Assembly: GCF_958298935.1 (NCBI RefSeq)
Contig: NC_084921.1
Location: 39,341,001 to 39,405,000 of the forward strand
Reading direction: 5' to 3'
Source: Phragmites australis
Taxonomy: Eukaryota > Streptophyta > Magnoliopsida > Poales > Poaceae
Length of the DNA stretch: 64,000 nt
Shown: piece by piece, positions 22,911 to 34,681 of the stretch
How the letters are laid out: each line of letters starts with the position of its first letter
Position numbering within the stretch: position 1 is the first letter of the stretch
The notes under the pieces: generated by a model
What the model was told of the DNA's origin: nothing
The model's input: the letters and a program-made list of their open reading frames with translations, nothing else
Database searches by the model: none
Translations under genes and position numbers: made by a program

Positions 22911-24532
22911 TTGATTGTCATTGGGCTCGAGAGACTTTTTGTTCCCCATATGCGCCCCCTTGGATTTCGAGCAGTTCGGATGTCGCGCCAGTTGAGGTTC
23001 CTTAGTACTTCTGAGAGTGAGGTGTTTAAGATGAGATAGATATAAGAAGTTGAGGTGTTGGTGTCCAGACGCAGCCATGCATGCACAGTTTTTTGATTAG
23101 GAAGCATTCGTAATCCCCCTGAGTAGTAAATGATAGCATCGGGGGTATTCCCTGTGATAGTTCCACCCTTCGCCCCAGGCTTGAATCAATGGATGGCCGA
23201 ACTATAAAAGCATGAATTCACCCGGCCGATCACCCATCGAAGTTTTTGCAAGGTGATAAGGCAACTCTTGTTGTGGATCATTGGGTCCTCCTCCCATTTC
23301 TCACCGGGAAGGTTGATGATCTTGGAGGATTTGGCAAGGGCCGAGTCACCTCTAACACCGGCTTCGCTCGCTGTGGTGCCCCCGGGGGCAGACAATCTCA
23401 AAGTCCTTCTTACGGAGTTGGAATTGGCCACCGTCATGCTTCCCTTGCTACAGAGAGGGTCTCCTTCTGTCACTCTCGCTTGATCTTCGGCCCATGCGGT
23501 TGCCTCGATCGAGATTATCAACATCTTCAACGACGAGGGGGAGATCGACTGAGACCTTCTGGAGGAGGAGACCGATGGAGAGGAGAAGGCGAAGGAGGTG
23601 TAGAGGGAGGGTCAATCAGGTTTGCTGGTGCCAGTCAGCAACTCCGGTAGGGTCTTCATGCCAGGCACCCTCCCTGGCCCCTACGCAGGTCGTCGTTCGA
23701 TTCCCGAGGTGACCAGTTGCCGCCCCAAGGAAGAGTATAAGAGGTTCCTTGACTTGTTCAAGGGTAAGGAGGGGTCTGTTTACTTCAGAATTCTTGGAGG
23801 TGGTGGATCTTCACGACATGCTAGAGTTAGGAGGAACCTTTCTATCAACCTAGCTCTAGCCACCTGAGTCGAGAGGGAAAGAACACGCATGTCATGGCCT
23901 CATAGTCGAGCTGTCGAGCATGACCTATCAACTAGGAGGGCGACATCACGCAATCATGGCGCAATTGGCTAACCCTCCGATACTGCTACCGGTGGGTGGC
24001 TACATTCGCACGGTCTGCAGATTCTGTGTAGGCGTCATGGCCTCATAGTCGAGCTATCGAGCATGAGGTGGTGACATATCACGAGGGGGGAGCCCCCGAC
24101 ATTCGGTGTGACAACCTCGGTGATGACATCGCCAAGGACCGATCCTCTATGGTAGCTCCTCTGAGGGACGCTATGGTGGTTGGGGCAGTGTCGGAGCATC
24201 CCCATGTCCGGCGTCAGTCTAGTTCCACTCTGGGCGCGTGGGCTGGGGATCATCACCGACAACCAGAAAATGGGAGCTTCCGCTGCCCCTTATTGCATGA
24301 ACTGTAATGCAAACTTTCCATTGAGCCTTGGAGCATTTAGACTCCGATTCGGTGCCCCATTTCTGGAGCACACCAAGCTCATCTAGGTCGTATCCTATGA
24401 TGAACACCTCACGGTGACCGGGATCCTCGGAATGGGACTCAGCGGTTACTGCGGATCCGGCCAAGGTAGCCCAATCTAATCTTCAACACATACTGAAGCG
24501 CAAAAACATGCCCCTCTACCTGGCACGCCAAC
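22709..24532 (-). other. Interior of the non-autonomous element, unrecognised
   Basis: No retroviral-type enzyme is found. Open frames on both strands (for example 23246-23650 plus and 24219-24464 minus) show no known domain. A GA microsatellite lies at 22872-22906. A ~47-bp block, TCATGGCCTCATAGTCGAGC plus GAGCATGA, occurs twice (near 23891 and 24030). The minus strand from 24532 starts with the primer-site-like block. It could be a decayed gag or captured host sequence. Confidence 0.5.
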
Positions 24533-25416
24533 TGTAAAGGGTAAATCCTGGCAATGATTCTTGGGTATAGCGAACGATGGGCGCATGAACGACGCTTGCG
24601 ATGTGCATTTTTGTGATGAACTAAACAACATGGGGATTATCCAGGTTCAGGCCTCTCTAAGGATAACAACGCTACGTCCTGTGTATTTTGTTATCAATGT
24701 TTATGTACAAGTTATAGATGAGTCATTTTGACTCCTGCCTCCTCCTCTCTTTATATATTAGAAAGAATGAGAACTTACAAGTGGACCGGTTTAGCAGGCC
24801 CATGTCTAGCTAGATATTCTACTCTTAGATCGTTATCATGGAGAATCGGGTGAACCCAACTTGCCCTGAGAGCTTTGCAGTTCTGTCCCATCCGTAGGAT
24901 GCTGCCACACCTGCCTTCCCCGGTCGCCCAGCCTATCCCATCGCCGTGCGCTGCAAGTTCGTCTACCAAGCTGTCTCGTCCCTACGTTCCGTGAGTCTAC
25001 CTATAAAATCATCCACTTGCCCGGTCGTTCTGCAGATCCTATCCCATCCATCGCATGGCGCAAGTCAGTTTGCAACATCCTCACTTCGTAGCAATTAATG
25101 CTATGAGACAGGGCATTGCTCATTCGCGCCGACCACGACTTTGTTCACTGGAGGAGGTGCTTCGGGAAGGAAATACTTTAGTAGGCACCAATAAATGCAA
25201 TTAGATAGGTTAGGTATAGGCGTCCTACGACCAGTAAGGATTGGTCGCAGGAACATATTATATTGTGAGGAGGCTTGTCGCGCAAGCCTTATGATGGTCA
25301 TGCGAGCTAAGGGCTTATCGCTCGATGGGCCAGGGTTCAGGAAAAATCCCCCGTAGGTCGCCGTATTTCTCATGGGGCCCTTTAGCCAAAATGCCCCCTT
25401 ACTCAATACTCTAACA
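24533..25416 (-). repeat. 5' LTR of the non-autonomous element
   Basis: 884 bp, partner of 21843-22708. It starts (minus sense) with TGTTAGAGTATTGAG at 25416 and ends with TTTACA at 24533. The minus-strand TATA box TATATAAAGAGAGG lies near 24750-24763. Confidence 0.85.
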
Positions 25417-25421
25417 TAAAG

Positions 25422-26330
25422 CATAAGAAAGGGAAGGACAATGTGATTGCTGAAGAAGGGAAAACATAGAATAAATATGTGTTGATTGAAGGTTTGCTAT
25501 ATCGTGCTAACAAGCTATGCATTTTAGCTAGCTCCGTTCGTCTTTTGTTGTTGCAATAGGCGCATGGAGGAGGATTGATGACATATTTTGGAGCAAAGAA
25601 GATTGAAGATATGCTGACCACTCATTTCTTCTGGCCAAAGATGAGACATGATGTCGAATGCTACTTGTCGTGCTGTACTATTTGCAATAAAGTTAAGTCT
25701 TGTTTAAATCCACATGTTCTTTACATGCCTCATCTCGTTCCTAGTGTACCATGAAAGGATATTTCTATGGATTTTCTGTTAGTTTGCCTAGGATATTTGT
25801 AGTTCTGGATCAATTTTCTAAAATGGCACATTTTATACCTTGTCATTAGAGCGATGATACTACAAACATAGCTGATTTGTTTTTCAAGGAAATCATTTGA
25901 CTACATAGAGTGCCTATTACTATCATCTCTGATCGTGACACTAAGTTTTTGAGCCACTTTTGGAGATCACTTTGGAACAAATTAGGGATAAACTTGTTGT
26001 TCTCTACTACATGTCATCCTCAAATTGATGGATAAACAATGGTCGTCAACCGCACATTATCGACCATGCTGTAGGATATCATAAAGAAGAATTTGAAGAT
26101 ATGAGAAGAGTGTTTACCGCATATTGAATTACTTGCAATAGGTCGGTACACTCCACCACCAAGGTAAGTCCGTTTCCAGTAGTGTATGGACTTAATCCCC
26201 GTGCTCCTATTGATTTACTACCTTTGCCTATTTTTGAAGAACTTAATATAGATGCTAAGAAGTGTGCTAAATTTATTCCTAAGTTGCATGAAATAACTAA
26301 AGAGAATATATAGCACATGACTGAAAAATA
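25422..26330 (+). pseudogene. Gypsy integrase
   Basis: The frame interrupted at 21842 resumes with KHKKGKDNV-type residues. The zinc-binding region reads AHGGGLMTYFGAKKIEDML ... HFFWPKMRHDVE ... CCTICNKVKS; the second His of the HHCC finger is replaced by Tyr. Catalytic-core pieces follow in shifting frames: SMDFLL, an [14 protein letters not shown] stretch and [15 protein letters not shown] residues near 25930. Many frameshifts make it non-functional. The C-terminal domain continues into 26317-26907. Confidence 0.75.
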
Positions 26331-26907
26331 TAGGATTGCTGGAAGTAAATGTAGGAAAGAAGTAAAATTTGAACTAGATGATTTAGTTTGGTTGCATTTG
26401 AGAAATGATAGGTTTCTAGAATTAAGAAAATCAAAGTTGATGCCTAAAGTTAATGGTCAGTTTAAGATAATTAAGAAAATAAATGATAATGCATACAAAT
26501 TGGACCTACCTGCCAAGTTTAGGGTTAATCCCATGTTTAACATTTCAAATTTGAGGTCATACTTGGAAGAAGAAGTTGAGCTCGAGTCGAGGACGACTCC
26601 AATTCAAGAGGGGGAGGATGATGAGGACATGGCTCCTTCAAATACAAACAACACTGCTAATAATCCTCAAATTGTACAAGGACCAATTACAAGAGCACGT
26701 GTGCGACAATTAAACCACCAAATGAACCCATTCCTCATTGTTCATACTTTTTTGGATGGATTACTACTAAATTCTTGTGATATTTTATTGCTTAAGAATA
26801 TGGGAGAGGCGTCACAAGCTCACCTGGATGTAATCACTCGATTGCCAACTCTACTCGAACAACGCGTCGAGCTCAGGTTGGACCCTAAATTCGGCTCGGA
26901 ATCTTAG
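26317..26907 (+). pseudogene. Gypsy Pol C-terminal domain, open for 196 codons
   Basis: The reading frame encodes the integrase C-terminal domain: FELDDLVWLHLRNDRF, SKLMPKVNGQFKIIKKINDN, AYKLDLPAKFRVNPMFNISN and LRSYLEEE, followed by an acidic linker and GPITRARVRQLNHQM, the usual end of Pol in grass gypsy elements. No chromodomain is evident. The first ATG is internal to the ancestral polyprotein, so it is not a true start. This is the longest uninterrupted piece of the element. Confidence 0.8.
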
Positions 26908-27490
26908 GATAGCACGTTAGTAAAATGGGACATAACTCTCACGTATGGAGTCTAATTGAGGTGATCTTGGTCTTGCTGGAAAGCTTATGAAGAGTCCTTT
27001 CAAATGGATCTGTGTTCGACCAAATATTCATTATAGTTTAGTCATAGTCAAAGGAATAAGGTATTGCATCACTGTTTTGGACCTTGTTGGATCATGTAAT
27101 CAGGTCGGGGTTAGAGTCCAGGTTGTGTATGCCTCTTCTCAGGTCCACACATCCCTAGGGTGACCTCTTCACATCCCTCTATATATACATAAGTAGTTGT
27201 CATAGTTTAGGCTTAGATTTTGCTTATATTATTCTATTTTAGATACTTTCACCATTTATCGGTTTGTAGAACCCCAAACTCGAGCACTTCATTGGTAATC
27301 AGCAATATTCAGATTGCATCTACCTATTCTTGTTTGTGTTCTCAATTTTCTTATAGGAAAAACCTTCTTGGCTAGTTGAAATGTGTCTTGGCACGGTTGA
27401 TAACCATAGAGTAGTGGTGTAGTGGTTGCAAGGGTTCTCGATATGTTCTAATTGGAGCATTTGGATCATCAACGTCGAAACTTCATCAAA
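26908..27490 (+). repeat. Probable gypsy 3' LTR or 3' region
   Basis: It follows the Pol stop codon directly. It contains GGACATAACTCTCACGTATG, TCCAAATGG-type blocks, a TATA-like CTATATATACATAAG near 27179-27193, and a run that ends before copia gag restarts at about 27491. No second copy is present in the window, so LTR status rests on position and layout only. Confidence 0.4.
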
Positions 27491-28585
27491 TTGACTTATC
27501 ATATTACCTTTGGAAGATCATTCAAACTATGAGAGGACGATCAAGATTCTCTATACTCTTGACCATAGCATATGGAAAGTGAATATCTCCAGCATCGAGA
27601 AGTCATCCAGTTATAACATATTAACTTGTGATGAACTCTTCAGCAAACTCAAATCCACCGAGATATCCATGAAGGCTAGAATAGACCTAGGAAATCCCCA
27701 GTCTCAGAACACGGTGTTGGTTTCATGACCTAGTGGTGGTAGTTCAGTTGGAGTTGGCTTTTCTTGTGCTAACTCTTCACCGAGTGGTTTTGCTCTATCT
27801 TCTTTGGTCTCCTCACAAAGGAGTAGGTGGATTCTCTTGATGATGATGATGATTTGGCTATTATTGTGAATAAGTTCACCCGCTTCTACAACAACAGAAG
27901 AGACCGAAGGAGTGGTGTCTCTAGTGTTTGTTATGAGTATGGTGATACTACTCATTTCAAGGCAGATTGCCCAAAGCTTGAGAAGATGGAAGATCATGGC
28001 CATGGCCACGACAAGCATAAGAAGACCAAGAAGCCCTCTTTCAAGAACCATGACAAGTTGGCCACGAAGATGACCAAGGCGGCATATCGATCTTTTGTGG
28101 TGGTGCTCAGTGATGTCGACACATCGTCAAGTGAGGAGGAGAGCTTGAAGGAGGAGCAGCCCGTGAAGCACAAGAGGAAGAACAAGGACTTCACCGGCTT
28201 TTGTTTCATGGCTAACGATAACGACATTGACCCCGAGCTTGATCCTTCTGATGCATCCCCTTCCTACGACCAGCTTTCTATTAAAGTTGATACCTTAAAT
28301 GATGCTCTTGTTAGTCAGGATAGGTTAATTAAAAAAGCGGTTTGTGAGTTGAAAGAGCCCAAGTATAGATATGAGTGTGTGACAACTAAGTTTGCCTTGT
28401 TTAAGTCTAGAGCAAAAGATAAAGAGTGTGAGAGTTTCCTTGTGGTCATGAGTGAGCTTGCCGAGCATCAGACTCTGCATGCTCAAGTCGTCAATCGGCT
28501 TGAGACTGCTAAGAAGAAACTCCTTGAGGAGGAGTCTAGGTCTACTCTCTTGGGTGCTTGCAAGAATTGCACTTAACTTTCAAAG
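27491..28585 (+). pseudogene. Copia gag, N-terminal and central part
   Basis: Residues DHSNYERTIKILYTLDHSIW and SYNILTCDELFSKLKSTEI match the gag of the minus-strand copy at 44534-44794. After a frame change comes the zinc knuckle CYEYGDTTHFKADCPK; the second Cys of CxxC is Tyr, so zinc binding should be lost. Lys/His-rich and acidic segments and a coiled-coil-like region follow (LETAKKKLLEEESRSTLLGA). The reading frame runs open from 27827 to 28576. It is cut by the solo LTR at 28591 and continues at 30123. Confidence 0.8.
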
Positions 28586-28590
28586 GATGT

Positions 28591-30122
28591 TGTCGGTGTA
28601 TCAGGAACCGGGGGTCCCTGAGTCCCGAGGCCAGGCCAGCCATCCGCAACGTGTCACCGCCCCGCGAGATCCCTCCTGTGAGGTGAGAAAAATCTAAGTT
28701 CCGGGAGAAGGTGCTCGAGGCCACAGTCTCTGGTCCCCGAGCACCCTAGTTCCCCGATGACCCGTAGAGTCCAAGTACCGGGAAGAAAGTGCTCGGGGAG
28801 GTGCCCGGTCATCCCCGAGCATCCTAGTCCCTCGACGATCAGAAGAGATAAGTTCTGGGAGAGAGTGCTCGGGGACCGCACGTAGCAGTCCCCGAGCGCA
28901 CGGTTCCCCGAGGGCCAGCGTGAGAATGCTCGGGAGAGAGTGCTCGGGGGCTGCGCGTGGCAGCCCCCGGGCTCTCGGTTCCCCGAAGGATCTGTGCAAA
29001 AGTGCTCGGGGTTGCTCGTGGCGGCCCCCGAGCACTCGGTTCCCTGAAGGATCGTGCGCGAGTGCTCGGGAGAGAATCCTCGGGGAGGTAACCAGTACCC
29101 CCGAGCACACGGTACCCCGAAGACAAAGATAGGCATTCCCGGGAGAGAGTGCTCAGGGAGGTGAACGGTACCCCCGAGCACTCGGTTCCCCGACGACCCA
29201 GAGAGGCCCCCAAGGGGCCCACTGATGAGGTGTCCGCCCGTCAGAGGTCCAAGGCCGCATTAAATGAGCACGCGTGGCCTGACATATTCAACTGCTCCCG
29301 CCGCAGCATCAGTTCCTGCCATGCTTTGGCAGAGGGGCGTGGGGCTATTAATTGCATGGGTCCCATCCCGTATCATCCGGTGTATCTCGGGATAATGTTA
29401 CCAGGATCAGGGCGTTCCGCCTGCTGCCCTGCCATGGCAGAGGAACAAGACAGGGCGGGCACCCCGGGTGGCTCTATGGCTGCCCGATGGGCCCTCTCAA
29501 CGGCGCCTGTTGCTAGGGCGTCCACAGTGACAAGTGACCGGACGCGCGCCGCGTTTTTCCACCGCCTCAGTCACTTTGCCCATAGGAAATGATGACGCCT
29601 CTCTCAGTCGTGGCGTCTTGGAACTTGTGCCCCTTCCTTCCCGTTCGGGGTATGTCGCGGCCGATGAGTGCATAAAAGGGTCGGCACACAGAGAGAAATG
29701 GAGGGATGAACAAGCCCAAGCAGTCAACCGTGCCGCAACCAACAAGGAAAAGACCGTAAGCATCGAGCACAGAAGCACCGAGAACAAAAACCATAGTCCC
29801 TGCCCAAGAGCAAGGGGCTTCAAGCTCTTAGTTAGACACAATATTCTTGTAACCAGCTACATCCTTGAGGGATCTCCCTCAGGATAGTTATTGTATCCAT
29901 ACAGGAGTAGGGTATTACGCCCCCGTGCGGCCCGAACCTGTCTAAACTCCGGTGCATTTACTCCCCTTCGCACTAGGTCGATCATCCCCCCCCCCACCGG
30001 CCGTTGCATTTACTTCCACTTCCATTTATTTCTCCGATGAACTTATTCAGGATCATCCCCCCGGCCGAATCTCAAAAAAGGGGTCTCTCGGGATCCCTGC
30101 GACATGAGTTAATCCTCCGACA
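28591..30122 (+). mobile_element. Solo LTR of a gypsy-type element, 1532 bp
   Basis: It begins TGTCGGTGTATCAGG and ends ATCCTCCGACA, with GATGT on both sides (28586-28590 and 30123-30127), a perfect TSD. No internal domain is present, so this is a solo LTR left by recombination. The first half holds a tandem array of GTGCTCGGGG...CCCCGAGCAC-type units, each able to fold back on itself. A TATA-like CATAAAAGGG is near 29671. The open frames read across it are products of the repeat array, not genes. Confidence 0.88.
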
Positions 30123-30127
30123 GATGT

Positions 30128-30720
30128 TGAGACAAAAGACAAGTGCATGAAGGAACTAAAATATAGATTGGAGAGTACCGAGAGTTCTAAAGATGTGTAG
30201 CCAAACTATTCTACCTGCATTATCTCTAAGGAGAAACTCAACTAGGTTAGAGGGCAAGTGGAAAAACTCATGGCCGAGAATGAGTATCTCCCTTCTCTTG
30301 TGGAGAAATGCTCAGAAGGCAAAGGCAAGATGAACTTGATTTTGGCAAAGACCAAAATATACGCAGATAAGGTGGGTTTAACTTTGAGGTTGGGTTTTGA
30401 GAGGGTGGCTTACAATAGGGATGGTAAGACTATTTTTACCACACCTACTACCCTTGAGGCTGAGAAGTCCAAGGACAATACCCCACCTCAACCCACAAAG
30501 AAGAAACCTACACCACAACCTAAGAAAGTTTCATAGCCAAAGATGAAAGCCTTTGTGAGAGAGCTCAAAGTGACCAGTAGTCCAGTTCTTGAGAGATGCT
30601 ACAACTGCACCTACTTTTAGAGAGAGGGTCACCTAGTTGGTTTTTCTTTCGCCGTAGGAGCAATGAGCGACGTGAGTAGGAGTGGTGTACTTAGGAAATG
30701 TACCACCCCTCTTTTTTGTA
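30128..30720 (+). pseudogene. Copia gag, C-terminal part
   Basis: Picks up the gag frame after the solo LTR. MAENEYLPSLVEKCSEGKGK, ILAKTKIYADKVGLTLRLGF and the Pro/Lys-rich PQPTKKKPTPQPKK have close counterparts at 43341-43589 on the minus strand. A second metal-binding-like motif, CYNCTY then REGHLVGFSF, corresponds to CTYCQREGYLVGFCF in the other copy. Stops are present near 30199, 30536 and 30620. Confidence 0.75.
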
Positions 30721-30979
30721 CAAGAGTTTTTTCTCGCTCTTACTCATGAGGTTCCTATGCTTCTCAATTTCCTCCTAGAGGTGTTACCCAGTGTGGCTTT
30801 TCACATGATTCATATAGTTTTGGTTCACATGTAGAGGCTTTAAGTTGCAGCGCTTTGGCAGAGCACGTTTTCCCTATCGTGGCACTCGCCCTCAGCTTAC
30901 TATTGTTGATTTGCATGCATCTGCTTTTACTGCTTCAAGGTGGAAGACCTAGTACTGGATTCATAAGTAGTTTTTGTCT

Positions 30980-32260
30980 AACCTTAGTACAGTCATCCAC
31001 CTATTATTCTTCTCATATGTAGGTGGCAGACGAAACCTAGAGAACAAGTGGCTCATCGACTCCAGTTGTTTGCACCATATGACCAGAGATGCATCATGGT
31101 TCTCCAGGCTCACACGGACAAAGCGACACAAGTACGTCACATTCGAGGATGACAGAAAAGGTAGAGTGCAGGCCAAAGGTATGGTAAGAGTGAGTGAGAG
31201 TTTTACTCTTAATGATGTGGCATTGGTGGAGCATATAGGATACAACTTCCTTTCTGTATCTCTGTTGCTGGATGAGGACTTGATAGTGTGATTCAAGAGC
31301 GATACTTCTAGAGTTTTTGATTCCTTGAGCGCTTTGATTTGTCAGATTTCTCAAGTAGGGAGAGTCTTTAGAGCTGATTTTTCTGAGTCTTTTGGTTCTT
31401 CTAAATGCTTAATTGCTCAACCCTCTTATGAGCTTTGGATGTGGCATAGCAGACTAGGGCACATGAGTTTTTATTTGCTTTCTTATTTGAGTTCCCTAGG
31501 TTTGATCCGAGAATCGCCCAAGCTCAAGTTTAAGAAGAACCTTGTTTGTACTCCTTGTCGGTATGGTAAGATGGTTGTCGCTTATCACCCAACAATCAAT
31601 CTGGTGATGACTGAATGATCGGAAAAACTTCTCCATAAGGACATTTTTGGTCCTTCCCAGGTTCATTGGGTGGGTGGCAAGTGTTATATACTTGTCATTG
31701 TTGATAACTTTTCTCACTACTCATGGGTGTTCTTTCTTGTGAGCAAGGATAAAGTATTCACAGTGAAAGCAATTCTCAGTGATAATGGCACCGAGTTTAA
31801 ATACTATCTCTTTGATGCCTTCTATCTCGAACATGGCATTGAGCATCAATTTTCTGGCCTACACGTTCCTTAGCAGAATGTGGTTGAAAGGAAGAATCAG
31901 ATATTGATGGAGATGGCTAGGACGATGCTCGAAGAGCATAGGACTCCTATAAAGTTTTGGGCTGAGACAATTATAACCATTTGATACATCTCCAATAAGA
32001 TTTTCTTGAGCTCGATCTTGAATTTGACTTCATATGACTTGCATTTTGGGAGGAAGTAAATGGTTTCTCATTTAAAAGTTTTTTATGTCGTTGCTTCACC
32101 CTAAAGAGTTGTAATCTTGACAAGTTCGAGTCGTGTTCTTCCGATGGGATTCTCTTCATGGTCCTTAATCTTGATACTAACACCATCATGAAATCTTGTG
32201 ATGTCACTTTTGATGAATCAATTCCTTGTTCTAGCCCCATTCATGAGTGCGCATGTGATT
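30980..32260 (+). pseudogene. Copia protease and integrase
   Basis: The protease motif reads WLIDSSCLHHMT, where active elements have D-S/T-G, so the catalytic triad residue Gly is replaced. Next is a GAG-pre-integrase region with WHSRLGHMS (zinc-binding His) and CTPCRYGK (Cys pair). The integrase core shows DIFGP, VIVDNFSHYSWVFFLVSKDK, LSDNGTEFKYYLFD and VVERKNQIL, covering the D-D-E positions. Stops occur at 31290, 31617, 31873 and 31983. It lies directly upstream of the linker and RT, the copia order. Confidence 0.85.
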
Positions 32261-32265
32261 AAGAG

Positions 32266-34160
32266 ATGAGCGAAAGCATCTTTGGAGGTAGTAACCTTTC
32301 AGCTCTCGGTGATGATGATAATGATACACTACTTCTAGGTATCACACCTGCTTCTGAGCTGGCTCCTCCTTCTTCTACACCAGCAAAGGGTCTTGCAGCT
32401 TCCACTTTCACTTTAGCTATTTTCGAGTTTGCACCAGCTACATTTGAGGGGGAGATGGTCTTGCAACACGAGCCTCCTTGTCACATTCAGCGCATTCATC
32501 CCCCTCAATAGTTGATCGACTACCTTGGTGAGAGGGTTGTAAGATTAAAATCTGCTCATCATTCTCATTTTACTAATTTTGCACTTGTTGCTTCTTTTGA
32601 GCCCCATGATGTTGGACACACACTTTCTTCTTCAACTTGGGTCAATGCCATGCATGAAGAATTAGAAAATTTTCAGAAAAACCAAGTTTGAGTCCTTGTA
32701 GAGCCACCCCCAAATGTTCACACCATAGGCACCAAATGGGTTTTAAAAAACAAACAACGGGAAGATGGGTCTATAGTAAGAAACAATGCCTAGACTTGTG
32801 GCTCAAGATTTCACTCAAATAGAAATGATAGACTTTGGAGAGACCTTTGCACTAGTAGTTAGACTAGAAGCCATTAGAATCCTCCTAGTATTTGTGGCAT
32901 CCTAAGATTTCAAGTTGTACTAAATGGATATGAAGAGTGCTTTCCGGAATGGTTTTATAAAGGAAGATGTCTATGTCAAGCAACCCCTAGATTTCAAGCA
33001 CCCCAAATACTCACATAGAGTATACAAGCTTCAGAAAACTTTGTATAGGCTTAAACAGGCACCTAAGGCCTGGTATGATAGACTTAAGTCCTTCTTGTTA
33101 GAGCACGTGCATGTGATGGGATCGGTTGATAAAACTTTGTTCACCTTTAGGCATGATAATAATTTCCTATTTGTTCAGATATATGTGGATGATATTATTT
33201 TTTGTGGCTCTTCTCATGCATTTGTAGCCAAGTTTGCAGATACTATGAGCAGAGAATTTGAGATGTCGTTGATGGGTGAGCTCAACTTCTTTCTTGGGTT
33301 GCAAATCAAGCAATGCAAGCAAAGTACCTTCGTTCATCAGACAAAGTACAATAAGGATTTGCTGAAGAAGTTCGACATGGGCGATACAAAGCCCCTGGTG
33401 ACACCGATGGTTACTTTGACCGTACTTGATCTAGCTGAAGATAGCGAGGAGGTAGACCAGTGGGAGTATAGAAGCATGATTAACTCCCTCCTATACCTAG
33501 CGGCAACATGACCCGACATCCACTTCGTTATCTGCTTATGTGCCCGCTTTCAAGCATCACCGAGGACATCACACCGCCAAGTGGTGAAGCACATGTTGAG
33601 GTATCTCAACACACCTATGAGTATGGTCTTTGATATTCTGCATCTTGAGTATGGTCTTTGGTATTCTGCATCTTTTTATCTCTCTCTTCGTGGTTTTTCA
33701 TATGCGGATTTTACTGGTTGTAGAATTGATAGGAAGAGTACCTCTGGTACTTGTCATTTCTTGGGTACTTATCTAATGCGTTGGTCTTCTCGCAAATAGT
33801 CTAGTATTACACAGTCAACTACTGAAGGTGAATATGTTGCCACCGCTAGCTGTTGTTCTCATATTTTGTGGATGGTTGCTACTTTGAGGGATTTTGGGCT
33901 AGACTTCAAGAGTGTGCCACTTTTGTGTGACAACACTAGTGCAATCAACTTAACCAATAACCTAGTCTAACAATCGATAACCAAGCATATAGATGTGAGA
34001 TTCCGCTTCTTACAAGACCACAATGAGAAGGAATACATTGACTGAGGTACATAGATACCCAAACCCAGCCTGTCGATATCTTCACCAATCTCTAGATGCA
34101 ACAAGGTTTACCTATTTGAGTTGAGAGCTTGGAGAATGCCATCTATATGGCATTGTGTGA
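32266..34160 (+). pseudogene. Copia linker, reverse transcriptase and RNase H
   Basis: A Ser/Pro/Ala-rich linker (32266-32511) precedes the RT. RT landmarks: VNAMHEELENF, LVAQDFTQIE, MDMKSAFRNGFIKEDVYVKQ, YRLKQAPKAWYDRLKSFLLE, IYVDDIIF (YVDD at 33182-33193) and GELNFFLGLQI. RNase H landmarks: FSYADFTGCRIDRKSTSGTC, RWSSRK, STTEGEYVA and LLCDNTSAINL. The RT core is open for 195 codons (32924-33511) and keeps its catalytic box, but stops flank it at 32521, 32688, 32916, 33511 and 33799. Confidence 0.88.
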
Positions 34161-34681
34161 AGGGGAGTTACAGTTGTGCATATTCTATTTTACTTTTGTT
34201 GCATTTGCATTGCATCTCATCTTGTAAGATAACCATAATAGTTGAGCTTTGACTTGTATGTCTTTAGTATTTTTAGTTGCTAGACTTGAATTTGGACTAA
34301 GTTGAGTAGTTGTACAGAGCAATGCTTTAAACATAGGCTCTTCTTGATGCTTTGACATGAATCATTTCAAACAAGCTAGCTTTTCTAAAGATGCAATTTG
34401 ACAATATTATGAATAATGTACACTATAAAATAATATATTTTTTTATCACCATATTCGTAATTGCTTTGGCTTAGCCAATGCTTGCGTTAAGACTAGTTTG
34501 ATGAATATCTTGCTCTAGGCTTTTTAGTTCAGAACAGCAGATTATGGAATATTGCACTATATTTTCTTTGTTAAATATTTAGCTCATGATAGAATCTTGA
34601 GAGAACATGTGTTTCTTATATCGCAAAGATACTACTTGACTTGATCTAAGTGAAAACTTGATAATATGTGCTATTTGAATT

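Larger units (their letters stand above)
21843..25416 (-). mobile_element. Non-autonomous LTR retrotransposon (gypsy-like), 3574 bp
   Basis: The element has two LTRs (21843-22708 and 24533-25416) and a perfect 5-bp TSD, TAAAG, at 21838-21842 and 25417-25421. Orientation is minus: the LTR TATA box (TATATAAAGAG) reads on the minus strand, and beside the right LTR the minus strand shows GTTGGCGTGCCAGGTAGAGG, the region where gypsy primer sites of this type lie. Beside the left LTR the minus strand has AAGCTTAGGGGCTAC, a polypurine-tract-like sequence. The 1.8-kb interior has no RT, integrase or RNase H, so it depended on a helper element. Both LTRs end TG...CA. Confidence 0.85.
21100..27490 (+). 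mobile_element. Ty3-gypsy retrotransposon remnant inside the copia element
   Basis: The remnant starts inside reverse transcriptase and continues through RNase H, integrase and the Pol C-terminus to a likely 3' LTR stretch at 26908-27490. RT-RH-IN order defines gypsy. It is interrupted at 21843-25416 by another LTR element. The 5' LTR, gag, protease and N-terminal RT are missing, either lost with the copia 5' LTR end or never included. Its plus-strand orientation matches the host copia element. Confidence 0.75.

Noticed and set aside
22823..23107. Frames rich in Glu-Arg or Leu-Ser repeats
   Set aside because: Products of the GA microsatellite at 22872-22906.
28654..29222. Minus-strand frames of 127-175 codons with repeated Cys/Ser/His segments
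   Set aside because: They arise from the tandem CTCGGGG/CCCCGAG array in the solo LTR and have no independent support.
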